Notes: a model not told the origin generated them from the sequence alone. A stretch of DNA of 48,841 nt from Rickettsia sp. (GCA_015657545.1 JADHZC010000010.1:1-48841), one strand, 5' to 3'; shown: positions 23,571 to 32,950, counted from the stretch's first letter. A program made the numbers and translations.

Positions 23571-24554
23571 TTATTCATTGAAAAATACCTCAGATACATA
23601 TCTTTGCCCTTTATCTGACCTCTTCAGTTGAATGATTACATTAACAATTTTTTTTATATATTGATCAATTTCTTCATTAGAAATTGATAATCCTGCTTGC
23701 ATAACCATAAGCTTTAATTGCTCTATTGCCATATTAGGGCTATCAGCATGTACAGTAGCAACAGATCCCGGATGACCTGTGTTGATTGCTCTTAAAAAAC
23801 TAAAAGCCTCTTTTCCCCTTAATTCTCCTAGAATAATTCTATCTGGTCTTAATCTTAGGGATGCTTCAATAAGATCTTGGGTATCAATTTGAGATACTCC
23901 TTGACCACCTTTGGATGTGATTAAATGAAGTTTATTATTATGGTTTTGTAATATAATTTCTCTTGCATCTTCTACAGTAATTAAGCGTTCTTTAATAGGA
24001 ATTTCAGCAAGAAGAGAATTAGCGAATGAAGTTTTTCCAGTAGAAGTACCACCACTTATGATAAAATTTTTTTTACATTTTATTCCATGCTTTAAAAATT
24101 CTAAAATTTTATCATGTTCTAAATATTCTTTTAAGATTTTAGTATCATCATCAAGAGTATAGTTTTTTTTTGATTTATTACTTTTTGTGCTGTCTAAAAT
24201 ATATTTTTCCATATTTTGTAATTCTGTACTAGTCTTTCTAATAGACATAGCAACAGAATTTGCTCCACATGCTGGAGGAAAAATTATCTGTATTCTATAT
24301 CCATTAGGCAATGTAGCTGATAACAAGGGATATTCCTCTGACAATTTTTGACTAGTAAATTGAGCAATTAATTGCCCTAAAGAAATCAAATGTGAGAATG
24401 TTAATTCTGGATATGATTCCACTTTTAATTCCCCCCCTTTTTCAATCCATACTTCTTGAGGTCGATTAATAGTAATCTCATTAATACCCTCTTCGGCAAA
24501 AACTGCATTAAATGGTATTAAATAAGTCTCCAAAGCTTTGATACTATTGCTCAT
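23571..24554 (-). CDS. virB11: VirB11 traffic ATPase
   Basis: A hexameric cytosolic ATPase of the T4SS. In its 327 residues: an N-terminal domain ending around IRKTST, Walker A GGTSTGKT (168-175), the Asp box VEDAREI, Walker B RPDRIILGELRG (236-247), and the His box TGHPGSVATVHADSP. An insert of about 25 polar residues (about 118-142) separates the domains. It overlaps virB10 by four bases (ATGA), indicating translational coupling. Confidence 0.97.
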   Translation of the reverse strand: MSNSIKALETYLIPFNAVFAEEGINEITINRPQEVWIEKGGELKVESYPELTFSHLISLGQLIAQFTSQKLSEEYPLLSATLPNGYRIQIIFPPACGANSVAMSIRKTSTELQNMEKYILDSTKSNKSKKNYTLDDDTKILKEYLEHDKILEFLKHGIKCKKNFIISGGTSTGKTSFANSLLAEIPIKERLITVEDAREIILQNHNNKLHLITSKGGQGVSQIDTQDLIEASLRLRPDRIILGELRGKEAFSFLRAINTGHPGSVATVHADSPNMAIEQLKLMVMQAGLSISNEEIDQYIKKIVNVIIQLKRSDKGQRYVSEVFFNE

Positions 24555-26113
24555 TTTATAAAAGTAACTTTTCCGGATTTTAAAATAGAATTTTGAGGAA
24601 ACTCATAATCTTGACGTACATAAACTCTTACCTTAGCTCCTTGAGCAATAGTAACAGTAGGCTCCCAATTTTGAGACTCAAACAATAAATTTCTTAAAGT
24701 GTCAGTTAAATTTTCATAAGCATCTCTTGAAGCTTCCTGAGTTTGAGTTTCTTCTGTATTTTGATTATTTACAATTAAAAGTTTATCTAATTCTGAATTA
24801 AAACGACTAATTAAAGATTGAAAATCACTTTTAGATTCTGAAGTTCCAATATGGGTTTTGATACTATTGCAATAACTACTAAGGTTAGTATAAGATTCAG
24901 AAGACATATCTATAAGCGCTAAAACTGAAGAACAAACTGCTGTGATTTTAATAGAGTATGAATCACTATTGCTTTCTATATTACGTAATGCATCTCTAGC
25001 GGTCTGTACTTGTAATCTAGCACTCTCTGCTTGAGTAGAATCTTGTACAGGCTTGATTATTTTATCTAAACCATAAGCAATACCTATATCAAAAGCTGAT
25101 AATAAAAAAGCATTAACTAACTGCTCAGTAATTTTGTTATCATATTTACCATTAATCCCTTTTAACCCTAAATTATCTACTACATCTCCATCAAAACTTA
25201 TTTGATGTCCTGTTGGTAAATCAATTCTAGTCCATTTTATAAATAATCTACCTGTTTGATCTGTAATTCCTTGATTATATTCTCCAAAAATTCTTGATCC
25301 TTGAGGTATTAAAATATTTTTACCCCATTCAGAAAAAATATTTTGAGTTACTATAGCCCTTATTTCTCCTCCATAGTCACTATTAATAGCATTTTCTACA
25401 ACAACATCTATTATTTTTCCTTTTTTAATGGTTAGATATAAATCTGATTTATTTGAAAAAAGATTATCTTGGTTAACATTACCATTAATATTAGAATTAT
25501 TTCCAGAAATTAAAATCATAGTTGATTTTTTTTTTGCTTCTTTACGTTCTTTTTCTTCCAATTCTTGATTTTGTTTTGCAGTAATATCAGAAAATCTATT
25601 ACCTAAAAAAGAATCCAACACATTCTCTGTTGACGATTCGTTTGACTCTTCTTTTGTTGTTGGAGAATCAATTTCATAAGACTTTTTAACTTCTTCTATA
25701 GGCAATGGAGCTAGTTCCAGTAATGGTTTTGGTTCTGATTCTTCAATAATTTTGTCTACATCTTGGGATTGGTCAGCTTGTACTTGGGAAGATTCATTTT
25801 CATTAAATTGTTTGATTTCACTAGAGGCTACCGTACCTGGAGTTTTATTTTTTATTAACTCTGGAAGAGACAAAGGAGACTCAACATCTTGTGTGGATTT
25901 TTCAGGAACAAAAAGAAGTTTATAAGCAAGATATAGAAAACTAATGGTAACTAAAGCAATTATCAAATATGATTTTCTTTGATTACTTTTCAACTCTAAT
26001 TCTTCAGAATAAAGATCCGCATTTGTGTTATTTTGAACATGAGACATTGATTTATTCTGTAGATTACTATGCAATGCTCTTTTTTGTTCTTTTTTATTAT
26101 TTTCTATACTCAT
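24551..26113 (-). CDS. virB10: VirB10 / TrbI scaffold protein
   Basis: Spans the envelope and joins the inner- and outer-membrane parts of the T4SS. The 520 residues comprise a cytosolic N-terminus, one membrane helix (about 48-68), a disordered acidic Pro/Glu-rich periplasmic part (70-200), and a C-terminal beta-barrel domain from about 225 with LIPQGSRIFGEY and the final TVTIAQGAKVRVYVRQDYEFP. The segment that forms the outer-membrane antenna in other VirB10 proteins is unusually long here (about 352-482), Ser/Asn/Gln-rich, with two cysteines (394 and 415). It overlaps both neighbours by four bases. Confidence 0.95.
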   Translation of the reverse strand: MSIENNKKEQKRALHSNLQNKSMSHVQNNTNADLYSEELELKSNQRKSYLIIALVTISFLYLAYKLLFVPEKSTQDVESPLSLPELIKNKTPGTVASSEIKQFNENESSQVQADQSQDVDKIIEESEPKPLLELAPLPIEEVKKSYEIDSPTTKEESNESSTENVLDSFLGNRFSDITAKQNQELEEKERKEAKKKSTMILISGNNSNINGNVNQDNLFSNKSDLYLTIKKGKIIDVVVENAINSDYGGEIRAIVTQNIFSEWGKNILIPQGSRIFGEYNQGITDQTGRLFIKWTRIDLPTGHQISFDGDVVDNLGLKGINGKYDNKITEQLVNAFLLSAFDIGIAYGLDKIIKPVQDSTQAESARLQVQTARDALRNIESNSDSYSIKITAVCSSVLALIDMSSESYTNLSSYCNSIKTHIGTSESKSDFQSLISRFNSELDKLLIVNNQNTEETQTQEASRDAYENLTDTLRNLLFESQNWEPTVTIAQGAKVRVYVRQDYEFPQNSILKSGKVTFIK

Positions 26114-26538
26114 AAATAACTAAATTTAATTGCATACACGAAATCCCTTTCTTTATATTCATCTAATTCCTTAGATACCAAGTCAAATTGATATATCCTT
26201 TTATTTGTGATAATTGTCATATTAGTTTGAAGATATTTTTCTAAAGATTTAATGAATACTCTATTATCCAATACATTTATGCTCCAAGAATATGAATCTC
26301 CTAAAGAAATAGTTTGAATGGCTTCTGATTTTTCAACTTCAATATAAGACTGAAATCCATGATGTATAACCAATAAAAAAATCTCGTTGGGATTATAGAG
26401 ATATTGCCTAATTCTATAATCTTTTGTAAGAGGGATTTCTTTCCCATATCCTATATGATTAATATCATAAGCATGAGTAATATCTATAAATAAAAACAAA
26501 CTGAGTAATTGTAAAAATTTCTTAAATTTCATCATCAT
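26110..26538 (-). CDS. virB9: short VirB9-like protein lacking the C-terminal domain
   Basis: A 142-residue exported protein with a signal peptide (FLQLLSLFLFIDITHA) followed by the N-terminal VirB9/CagX domain (RIRQYLYNPNEIFLLVIHHGFQSYI; SLGDSYSWSI; FIKSLEKYLQTNMTIITNKRIYQFDL). Full VirB9 proteins have about 250 or more residues and a C-terminal domain that binds VirB7 and reaches the outer membrane; it is missing. Rickettsiales are known to carry one short and one full VirB9. Three tandem ATGs (26538, 26535, 26532) are possible starts; all overlap virB8. Confidence 0.88.
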   Translation of the reverse strand: MMMKFKKFLQLLSLFLFIDITHAYDINHIGYGKEIPLTKDYRIRQYLYNPNEIFLLVIHHGFQSYIEVEKSEAIQTISLGDSYSWSINVLDNRVFIKSLEKYLQTNMTIITNKRIYQFDLVSKELDEYKERDFVYAIKFSYL

Positions 26539-27208
26539 CTACCCTATAAGAGGTTACTGTAAAACCTACTGGATTAACTGATAACTCATTTTCAGTCAAT
26601 TCTTTTTCTATATACTCAAATTTAATAACAGATATTTTATTAAATTGTTTCATATTACCAGTAGTTTCGTTAATAGAAAATCTTACTATATAAGAATTAT
26701 TAGAAATTTTAGACCATGATTTGATGGTCATATAAGTTGAATTTTCATTGCCATATTTAATGGTAGGATTAATATCAGGATTTTTAATATATCCTAAAAA
26801 CTGATTATAGACCGAAGAGGTTGAAAATAATCTTACTTTATTTAAAGCAATATCTGTAAAATCTGCTGAATTATAAGTTTCTCTAGCACTAACATATTGT
26901 TTTAAAAAAAATTGAGCTAAAGAGTCATTCTGAGAAATACTATTGTTAGAATCCTTAAGAACAATAACTTTACCAGTATCATTATCTACTTGTATAATAA
27001 AAGGCTTTATTTCAACATTATTTGTAATATGAAGTAATGCAAAAATTGCAATCATACTTAATACAATAAATAATATTAAAACTAAAAATAATATATTTCT
27101 TTGTACTAATGCTAAATCATATCTTTCATTATTCCAATCTAGATTTTTTACAACATCGCTTGATTGATCTTTTTTAGAAGATAAAAATTTTTTAAAATAA
27201 TTAAACAT
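26522..27208 (-). CDS. virB8: VirB8 inner-membrane T4SS component
   Basis: A bitopic protein that nucleates assembly in the periplasm. In its 228 residues a short cytosolic N-terminus with WNNERYDLALVQRNIL precedes one membrane helix (about 38-60) and a periplasmic NTF2-like domain (VEIKPFIIQVDNDTGKV; QFFLKQYVSARETYN; SYIVRFSINETTG). First gene of the vir cluster here, divergent from flhB across about 140 bases. Its acidic tail (YRVDDDEI) overlaps the start of virB9 by 17 bases. Confidence 0.93.
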   Translation of the reverse strand: MFNYFKKFLSSKKDQSSDVVKNLDWNNERYDLALVQRNILFLVLILFIVLSMIAIFALLHITNNVEIKPFIIQVDNDTGKVIVLKDSNNSISQNDSLAQFFLKQYVSARETYNSADFTDIALNKVRLFSTSSVYNQFLGYIKNPDINPTIKYGNENSTYMTIKSWSKISNNSYIVRFSINETTGNMKQFNKISVIKFEYIEKELTENELSVNPVGFTVTSYRVDDDEI

Positions 27209-27423
27209 TTTGTAAATTCAATATTTAACTTTTATTTATATTAAATAATTTCAAAAAACAATAAGCTATATTGATTTTTCAGTGTAGATTATAAGATATA
27301 GCATCCTCAAAACATAAAAATACTAATATCTTATTTTAATAAATATTTGGAGTGTTATTTTTTGACAAGGAAAGATTTTATCTTAAGCTAAGAGATATTT
27401 TAATTTTTTTACAAAATATTAAA

Positions 27424-28500
27424 ATGCCAGAAGATACAGAAAAAGAATCAAAAACAGAAGAACCCACTCCTAAAAAAATTGAAAAAAGTCTTGAAAGGGG
27501 CAATAGTTTTGTTTCTAAAGATTTAAATAGTTTTTTTATAATATTTTTTTTTACAATATATTCTTATTTTATTTTAAGACCAAAATTAAAAGAATGGATA
27601 ATTGAATTGAAATTACTAATGATAAATTCATATCAACATGACTTAAACAAAAATTTGACTGTACATTTTTTTGCAACAAAAAAAATAATTGCACAATTGA
27701 TAATTTTTGCAATTTTAATTCTCATATTTATAGTATTAGGGTTTTATATACAAAGAGGACATTTTATCTTTTCATTTGAAATTATCAAACCTAATTTTTC
27801 AAAATTATCCTGGATACAAGGAATAAAAAGAATTTTTTCTAAAAAAAATTTAGTGGATTTTATTAAAAATATTTTTAAAATATTATTTCTCTTATCTTTA
27901 ATATTGATATTGATCTTTTCTAAAATAAAAAATTTTGTCTCTTATCAAAATTCAGAAATAGAAATCACTTTAAACGTAATTTTTCAATTAATATTCAATT
28001 TATTAATTTTATCTTCTTTATTCACGCTTGTTATAGGAATTATAGATTTTGTATTTCAGAAAAAAACATATCTAGAAAATTTAAAAATGACCAAGCAAGA
28101 AATAAAGGAAGAATTCAAAGAATCAGAAGGAGATCCTCTGATAAAACAAAATCTGAAAATGTTAAGATATAATTTAGTAAAAAATAAGTTAAAAACTAAA
28201 ATAAAAGAAGCATCAGTTGTAATAACTAATCCAACTCACTATGCAATTCTCATAAAATATGATAAAAGAAAATTACCAGTACCTTTGTGCTTATCTAAAA
28301 GTAAAAATCTTTTAGCAAAATTTGTAAAAAAATTGGCTATAGAAAATAAAATTCCTATAGTAGAAAATCCTATATTAGCTCAAAAATTATATAAAGATCT
28401 AAAAGAAAATCATGTTATTCCTGAAAAATATTTCAAAGAGATAGCAAAAATACTTGTACATATAATGTACAAAGACAAAAAAAGAAAAAATACCATTTAA
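27424..28500 (+). CDS. flhB: flagellar export apparatus protein FlhB
   Basis: Substrate-specificity switch of the flagellar type III export gate. I start at ATG 27424, giving MPEDTEKESKTEEPTPKKIE, the usual FlhB opening; a GTG at 27352 would add 24 residues atypical of the family. The 358-residue protein has four membrane helices and the autocleavage motif NPTH with Asn269, the same position as in Salmonella FlhB, in VVITNPTHYAILIKY. FlhB and not a virulence T3SS homologue is inferred from the EEPTPKK N-terminus. No other flagellar gene lies in the window. Confidence 0.93.
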   Translation: MPEDTEKESKTEEPTPKKIEKSLERGNSFVSKDLNSFFIIFFFTIYSYFILRPKLKEWIIELKLLMINSYQHDLNKNLTVHFFATKKIIAQLIIFAILILIFIVLGFYIQRGHFIFSFEIIKPNFSKLSWIQGIKRIFSKKNLVDFIKNIFKILFLLSLILILIFSKIKNFVSYQNSEIEITLNVIFQLIFNLLILSSLFTLVIGIIDFVFQKKTYLENLKMTKQEIKEEFKESEGDPLIKQNLKMLRYNLVKNKLKTKIKEASVVITNPTHYAILIKYDKRKLPVPLCLSKSKNLLAKFVKKLAIENKIPIVENPILAQKLYKDLKENHVIPEKYFKEIAKILVHIMYKDKKRKNTI

Positions 28501-28502
28501 TA

Positions 28503-28531
28503 TTGACAAGAATAATAAAGAGATGTATACA
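28503..28531 (+). promoter_or_regulatory. sigma-70-type promoter for sodB
   Basis: Consensus TTGACA (28503-28508), a 17-base spacer, and TATACA (28526-28531), 52 bases before the sodB ATG. This is the best -35 box in the window and suggests strong constitutive expression. It starts just after the flhB stop. Confidence 0.6.
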
Positions 28532-28583
28532 GGTCCTAGCAGATGATTAAGATTAATATTTTTATAACAGAATAAGATTTTTT

Positions 28584-29225
28584 ATGACAAAAATTTTTTG
28601 CAAAGAAGCAAATCAAGATATCTTTCCTTTTTCTTTACCTAAGTTGAATTTTGAAAAGGAAAAATTTGGAAATTATTATTCTTTAGAAACATTCAACTAT
28701 CATTACGATATACATCACCTAACTTATGTAAATAATTTAAATAAATTGCTGAATAACAATAAAGATTTCCAAGGAATGTCTTTAGAAAAAATCATCTTAT
28801 CTTCTTTCAAAAACAATTCTCCAATATTCAACAATTCTGCTCAAGTTTGGAATCATAGCTTTTTCTGGAACTCTATAGATCCTTCTGGAGGAGGAAAACC
28901 TAATGCTGAACTAGAAAAATTAATTAACAGATCTTTTGGGAATTTTGATAATTTTGCCGAAGAATTTATAAGTAATGCTGTCGCTCAATTCGGTAGTGGA
29001 TGGGTATGGCTAGTACTTAAAAATAATGAACTAAAAATTGTAAAAACATCCAATGCAGAAAATCCTTTATCAGAAAATCTACTACCTGTTCTAACTTGCG
29101 ATGTATGGGAACATGCCTATTATATAGATTACAGAAATAAGCGTAATGAATTTGTGAAGCTTTTTTTAGAAAAAATGGTTAATTGGGACTTTGTATCACA
29201 ACAAATAAAATTTTTTCAGGAATAA
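28584..29225 (+). CDS. sodB: superoxide dismutase [Fe]
   Basis: Dismutates superoxide. The 213 residues carry all four metal ligands: His40 (NYHYDIHH), His92 (AQVWNHSFFW), Asp174 and His178 (CDVWEHAYYIDY). Gln88 in AQVWNH is the outer-sphere glutamine position typical of the iron form. The leader of about ten residues before the domain lacks a signal peptide, so it is cytosolic. It has its own promoter, and a small GGAAT/ATTCC hairpin sits at the stop. Confidence 0.96.
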   Translation: MTKIFCKEANQDIFPFSLPKLNFEKEKFGNYYSLETFNYHYDIHHLTYVNNLNKLLNNNKDFQGMSLEKIILSSFKNNSPIFNNSAQVWNHSFFWNSIDPSGGGKPNAELEKLINRSFGNFDNFAEEFISNAVAQFGSGWVWLVLKNNELKIVKTSNAENPLSENLLPVLTCDVWEHAYYIDYRNKRNEFVKLFLEKMVNWDFVSQQIKFFQE

Positions 29226-29267
29226 ATAATTCCTTCATTACTAACTTTAAAAAATTATTTCTCATTA

Positions 29268-29296
29268 TTGATTTTACTCACTGAAACTTCTATTAT
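29268..29296 (+). promoter_or_regulatory. sigma-70-type promoter for grpE operon
   Basis: TTGATT (29268-29273), a 17-base spacer, TATTAT (29291-29296), 62 bases before grpE. I see no convincing heat-shock-type promoter in the sodB-grpE gap. Confidence 0.4.
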
Positions 29297-29358
29297 CTGT
29301 ACTTTAATAGTAGTAAAATAATAAAATATCTAAAATAACTAGATTAGCAAAAAGAAAT

Positions 29359-29961
29359 ATGCAAAAACAAGATCAAAATAATAAGACAAATGATAATTTA
29401 GCATCAGAACAACAAGAAAAAACTAAAATTAAGTCTTCTAACGAAGAAACTATTAAATCTGAGAAAAATAATGATCAAAAATCTTGTGATACCCAAATTC
29501 AAGATTTACAAGCAAAAATTCAAGACCTTAAAGAAAAATTACTAAGAAATCTTGCAGAAATGGAAAATTTTAGAAATAGATCTGAAAAAACTTTAGTGGA
29601 AACTAAAGAATACTCTATTTCTAATTTTGCTAAAGATTTGATTGTTGTAATGGATAGTTTAAATATGTCTCTTATTCACAAAGCTCAAAAGCCTCAATTG
29701 GAGATTTTTGAGAGAGTTATGGAAGGAGTAGAGATAACACAGAAACAATTATCTAATGTTTTCTCCAAGTATAAAATTACTATAATTGCACCAAAGGAAG
29801 GAGATTTATTTGATTATAATAATCATTTTGCAATATCACAAAATGATAATTCAAACCAAAAGGCTGGAACAATTGTAACTGTAATGCAAGTAGGTTATAA
29901 AATAGGCAATAGAATTTTAAGACCTGCTTCTGTTGTGGTTGCCAAAAGTGAAGATAGTTAA
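29359..29961 (+). CDS. grpE: GrpE nucleotide-exchange factor for DnaK
   Basis: The 200 residues have a polar Lys/Glu/Asn-rich N-terminus (1-45), a long coiled-coil helix (IQDLKEKLLRNLAEMENFRN), and the C-terminal beta domain with the signature around YKIGNRILRPASVVVAK. Cytosolic homodimer. Heads an operon whose next gene overlaps its 3' end. Confidence 0.96.
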   Translation: MQKQDQNNKTNDNLASEQQEKTKIKSSNEETIKSEKNNDQKSCDTQIQDLQAKIQDLKEKLLRNLAEMENFRNRSEKTLVETKEYSISNFAKDLIVVMDSLNMSLIHKAQKPQLEIFERVMEGVEITQKQLSNVFSKYKITIIAPKEGDLFDYNNHFAISQNDNSNQKAGTIVTVMQVGYKIGNRILRPASVVVAKSEDS

Positions 29962-31123
29962 TTTTTATATTTCAAAAAAAACTCTTTTATTGGTTAAGTA
30001 TTTAATAATACTATTTTCCTGCATATATTTTACAAATGTTCAATCCACTCCTTCTAGTATTAAATACCATATAAAAGAAATTTTTGCTTCTTCAACAGGA
30101 AATAATGCTATAGAAGCAAAAATTAAAGCACAACATAAAGCATTTTTGATGGCCTTTAAGATATTATGGGACAAACAAAATATAGCTGATGATCCACTAA
30201 AAAATAGGATTAAGTATCAGAATCTTAAAGAGATATTTAAAATTTTAAATATCTCTGAAGAGAAATACATGAAAAACGATTATCAAGCAATATTCGAATT
30301 AGAATATGACATTTCAAAATTTTATGATTTCATTTTCGCTAACATGCATAATAAATCTGCGATTGAAAATTCATTTTATGAATATTTGCTTATTGTAGTA
30401 AATAAAAAAAATGAAATATTTGAGATGGTTAATGACAAATTTGCGCCTTTTGCAAGCAGTTTTTATGCCAAAAAAATAGAAGATATGCGTACATATACTC
30501 CATTTACAAATAATTCAGATTTATTAAAAAAAATATATAAAATCCACTTTGAACAAGTAGAAAAACTTTTTCATAATATTTTGTTTAAAAATATAATTGT
30601 ATTAACTTATGAAATATTTACAAATAAACAAAATATGTCTTCCACATTAAAAATAAATTACCTAAAAATCAATTATAATAATCATCAAAATATAAAAACC
30701 TCTTTTATAAAAATAGAAAATGAAAACATCTCAAATCAAAATCTTTTTAAAAAAATACTAGATGATTTTATAAAAAATTACTCATCTTCTAAAGAAGACA
30801 TAAAAAAAACTTTAGATTCAAAAAAAAATCTAAAAAGCTATAGAAATGATAATAATAAAGAAGAAATTATTGAAAAGTTCAAAATTTACTTTACAGAACA
30901 AGATACCAATATTATTGAAACAGTGAAATTTAAATTGAACTCAATTAATAAAGATATTTTAGATTTTTCTATAGATAACTCGAAAAAAAAATATGAACAG
31001 ATTATAAACATAAAACTTAAGTCTTCTTTGATAGATCTTGGAGAAGAATTTTACAGAGTAGGATTAAGTTATGTAGAAAAAAATGGTAAATATTTTTTAA
31101 TTAATATAAGTTCTGGAATATAA
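29948..31123 (+). CDS. exported DUF2066-like protein
   Basis: About 391 residues if started at GTG 29948, overlapping grpE by 14 bases; a TTG at 29933 is the alternative. A hydrophobic segment (LLLVKYLIILFSCIYFTNVQS) looks like a signal peptide, possibly with a lipid-modified cysteine. Residues about 45-115 (GNNAIEAKIKAQHKAFLMAF, EKYMKNDYQAIFELEYDISK) resemble DUF2066, a periplasmic domain of unknown function found in alphaproteobacteria next to perM and hdaA, which is the arrangement here. The rest is Lys/Asn-rich and not recognisable. The DUF2066 call rests on context as much as sequence. Confidence 0.65.
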   Translation: MKIVNFYISKKTLLLVKYLIILFSCIYFTNVQSTPSSIKYHIKEIFASSTGNNAIEAKIKAQHKAFLMAFKILWDKQNIADDPLKNRIKYQNLKEIFKILNISEEKYMKNDYQAIFELEYDISKFYDFIFANMHNKSAIENSFYEYLLIVVNKKNEIFEMVNDKFAPFASSFYAKKIEDMRTYTPFTNNSDLLKKIYKIHFEQVEKLFHNILFKNIIVLTYEIFTNKQNMSSTLKINYLKINYNNHQNIKTSFIKIENENISNQNLFKKILDDFIKNYSSSKEDIKKTLDSKKNLKSYRNDNNKEEIIEKFKIYFTEQDTNIIETVKFKLNSINKDILDFSIDNSKKKYEQIINIKLKSSLIDLGEEFYRVGLSYVEKNGKYFLINISSGI

Positions 31124-31125
31124 CA

Positions 31126-32193
31126 ATGAAAGAAATTTTTAAAAAATCAATCCCCTTATTGATAGGCATAACGTTTTTAATAATTATATATCTGAGCTTA
31201 AACATATTATTTTCTTTTTATATTGCCTTTTTCTTAGCATATTTAATGCTACCTCTTGTAGAAAATCTTTCAAAAGTAAAAATTTTTTCTTATAAATTAT
31301 CTGCAATAATCATTTATGTAATATTAATTATAATATTTACAATATCATTACTAATTTTGATACCTATTCTTTATCAACAATTATTACTCTTGGTAGATAA
31401 TTTTGGAAAAGTCATTCAACAAACAAAAGTACATAATTTTAGCTTAGGAAATTTGCTACATGAAAAAAACTTAATTAGTTTAGATACCTCACAAAAGATA
31501 GACATTTATATAAAATCTCTTGTTGAAGATCTTTTGTCTTATTTTTCTTCTATATTAGGACATGTATGGGAATATACACTTGCTACTTTAAGCTTTCTTT
31601 CTGCATTATTTATGGTACCATTTATATTATTCTACTTCTTAATGGATTGGAAAATTATACTAAAAAATTCACAAAATTTAATCTCAAAAAATTATCAAAA
31701 AACCTTTATTCAATTTTTTAAAAAGCTAGACAAAGCATTTTCAAACTACGTAAGAGGACAATTCATAATTGTTACTATCATGTCTATATATTACACGATA
31801 GCATTTACATTCTTAAAAATAGAATTAGCTTTAATACTAGGATTACTTTCAGGTTTCTTTATTATAATACCTTTTGTTGGTAACATAATATCTTTCTGCA
31901 TCATTATAGCCAATGGATATTTTTTGTTTGGGCTTTCTCAGAATTTGCTCTTTTTGACTATATTTTTTTCTTTAGGAGGTATTATAGAGGGGTGGGTAAT
32001 TACTCCTAAAATTATAGGAGAATCTACTGGTTTACACCCTGCTTGGGTATTATTTGGAATAATAGTAGGGGGAAATTTTTTAGGAATATTAGGCATGATA
32101 CTTGCAGTGCCAATATTATTGTATTTTAAAACTATAATAAAAATGTTCTTTTTAGATAAGAAAAATATCAAATTATCTGATTCTTTAGCTTAA
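31126..32193 (+). CDS. AI-2E/PerM family membrane transporter
   Basis: A 355-residue inner-membrane protein with about eight helices; the family includes PerM/YdiK and TqsA exporters, and the substrate cannot be read from sequence. Typical segments are FYIAFFLAYLMLPLVENL near the start, FILFYFLMDW, and IEGWVITPKIIGESTGLHP followed by LGILGMILAVPILLYFK. It begins two bases after the DUF2066-like gene. Confidence 0.9.
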   Translation: MKEIFKKSIPLLIGITFLIIIYLSLNILFSFYIAFFLAYLMLPLVENLSKVKIFSYKLSAIIIYVILIIIFTISLLILIPILYQQLLLLVDNFGKVIQQTKVHNFSLGNLLHEKNLISLDTSQKIDIYIKSLVEDLLSYFSSILGHVWEYTLATLSFLSALFMVPFILFYFLMDWKIILKNSQNLISKNYQKTFIQFFKKLDKAFSNYVRGQFIIVTIMSIYYTIAFTFLKIELALILGLLSGFFIIIPFVGNIISFCIIIANGYFLFGLSQNLLFLTIFFSLGGIIEGWVITPKIIGESTGLHPAWVLFGIIVGGNFLGILGMILAVPILLYFKTIIKMFFLDKKNIKLSDSLA

Positions 32194-32238
32194 AATTAAT
32201 AATTTTGTTAAAATAAGAAATTTTTATAAAATATTACA

Positions 32239-32904
32239 ATGTTAAAACAAAAAATTTTTTCATTAAATTCATTAGACAGTGACTTATCAGAAGATTTTAT
32301 AATATCAAGAGGCAATCAAGAAGCTTTTGATATTATTTCATTTGACTATACCAAAAATTGGGGATGTGATCCTTATAAGAATATATTATTGTTAGAAGGG
32401 CCAGAATCATCTGGAAAAACTTATTTAGGCAAAATGTGGAAAAAATCTAACAATGCTCAATTTATAAACACAAAAATAATACCAAATTTAGAATTTATCA
32501 ATAAATATCATTGTTTCATAATAGATGATCTTGATAAAAAATTAGACAAAGAGAAAAATATTCTTCACTATTTCAATATAATAAATGAATCAAAAAAATA
32601 TCTTCTAATTCTTTCAAATAGCAAGAAAAAAGTGATTCTTAAAGACTTGAGTTCAAGGATTAATTCTCTAAAAAAGGTTAAAATTTTTCCTCCTGATATA
32701 GACTCAATAAAATTTTTAATACAAAAGAAATTTTTTTATTACTCAGTAGATGTAAGGGAAGACGTAATAGAATATTTGTCTAAAATATTACCAAGAGAAT
32801 ATAGAAAAATATTACAAGCTATCGAAAAAATAAACAAATTTGCATTAATAAAATCAAGAAAAATTACAATTCCTTTAGTTAAAGAGATAATTCTTGAAGA
32901 TTAA
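32239..32904 (+). CDS. hdaA: HdaA/Hda-like DnaA-family AAA+ protein
   Basis: Regulatory inactivator of DnaA: a DnaA-like AAA+ domain without the DNA-binding domain. The 221 residues have a short N-terminus suited to binding the beta clamp, FIISRGNQEAFDII like DnaA domain III, Walker A EGPESSGKTYL, Walker B CFIIDDLDK, and a sensor 1-like LILSNSKKK. No C-terminal HTH of the DnaA type follows. Its place after perM is conserved in alphaproteobacteria and supports the call. It starts 45 bases after the transporter. Confidence 0.87.
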   Translation: MLKQKIFSLNSLDSDLSEDFIISRGNQEAFDIISFDYTKNWGCDPYKNILLLEGPESSGKTYLGKMWKKSNNAQFINTKIIPNLEFINKYHCFIIDDLDKKLDKEKNILHYFNIINESKKYLLILSNSKKKVILKDLSSRINSLKKVKIFPPDIDSIKFLIQKKFFYYSVDVREDVIEYLSKILPREYRKILQAIEKINKFALIKSRKITIPLVKEIILED

Positions 32905-32911
32905 TCAATAT

Positions 32912-32950
32912 ATTAGAAAAAAATTTTTAAGATTCAAAATTTTTTCTAAT
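32912..32950. terminator. hairpin after hdaA
   Basis: An almost perfect inverted repeat, ATTAGAAAAAAATTTT (32912-32927) against AAAATTTTTTCTAAT (32936-32950), closes a short loop eight bases after the hdaA stop. It ends in T-rich DNA in both directions, so it could stop transcription from either side. Confidence 0.5.

Noticed and set aside
27352..27423. N-terminal extension of flhB from a GTG
   Set aside because: The extra 24 residues have no counterpart in FlhB proteins, and starting at 27424 puts NPTH at the standard position 269.
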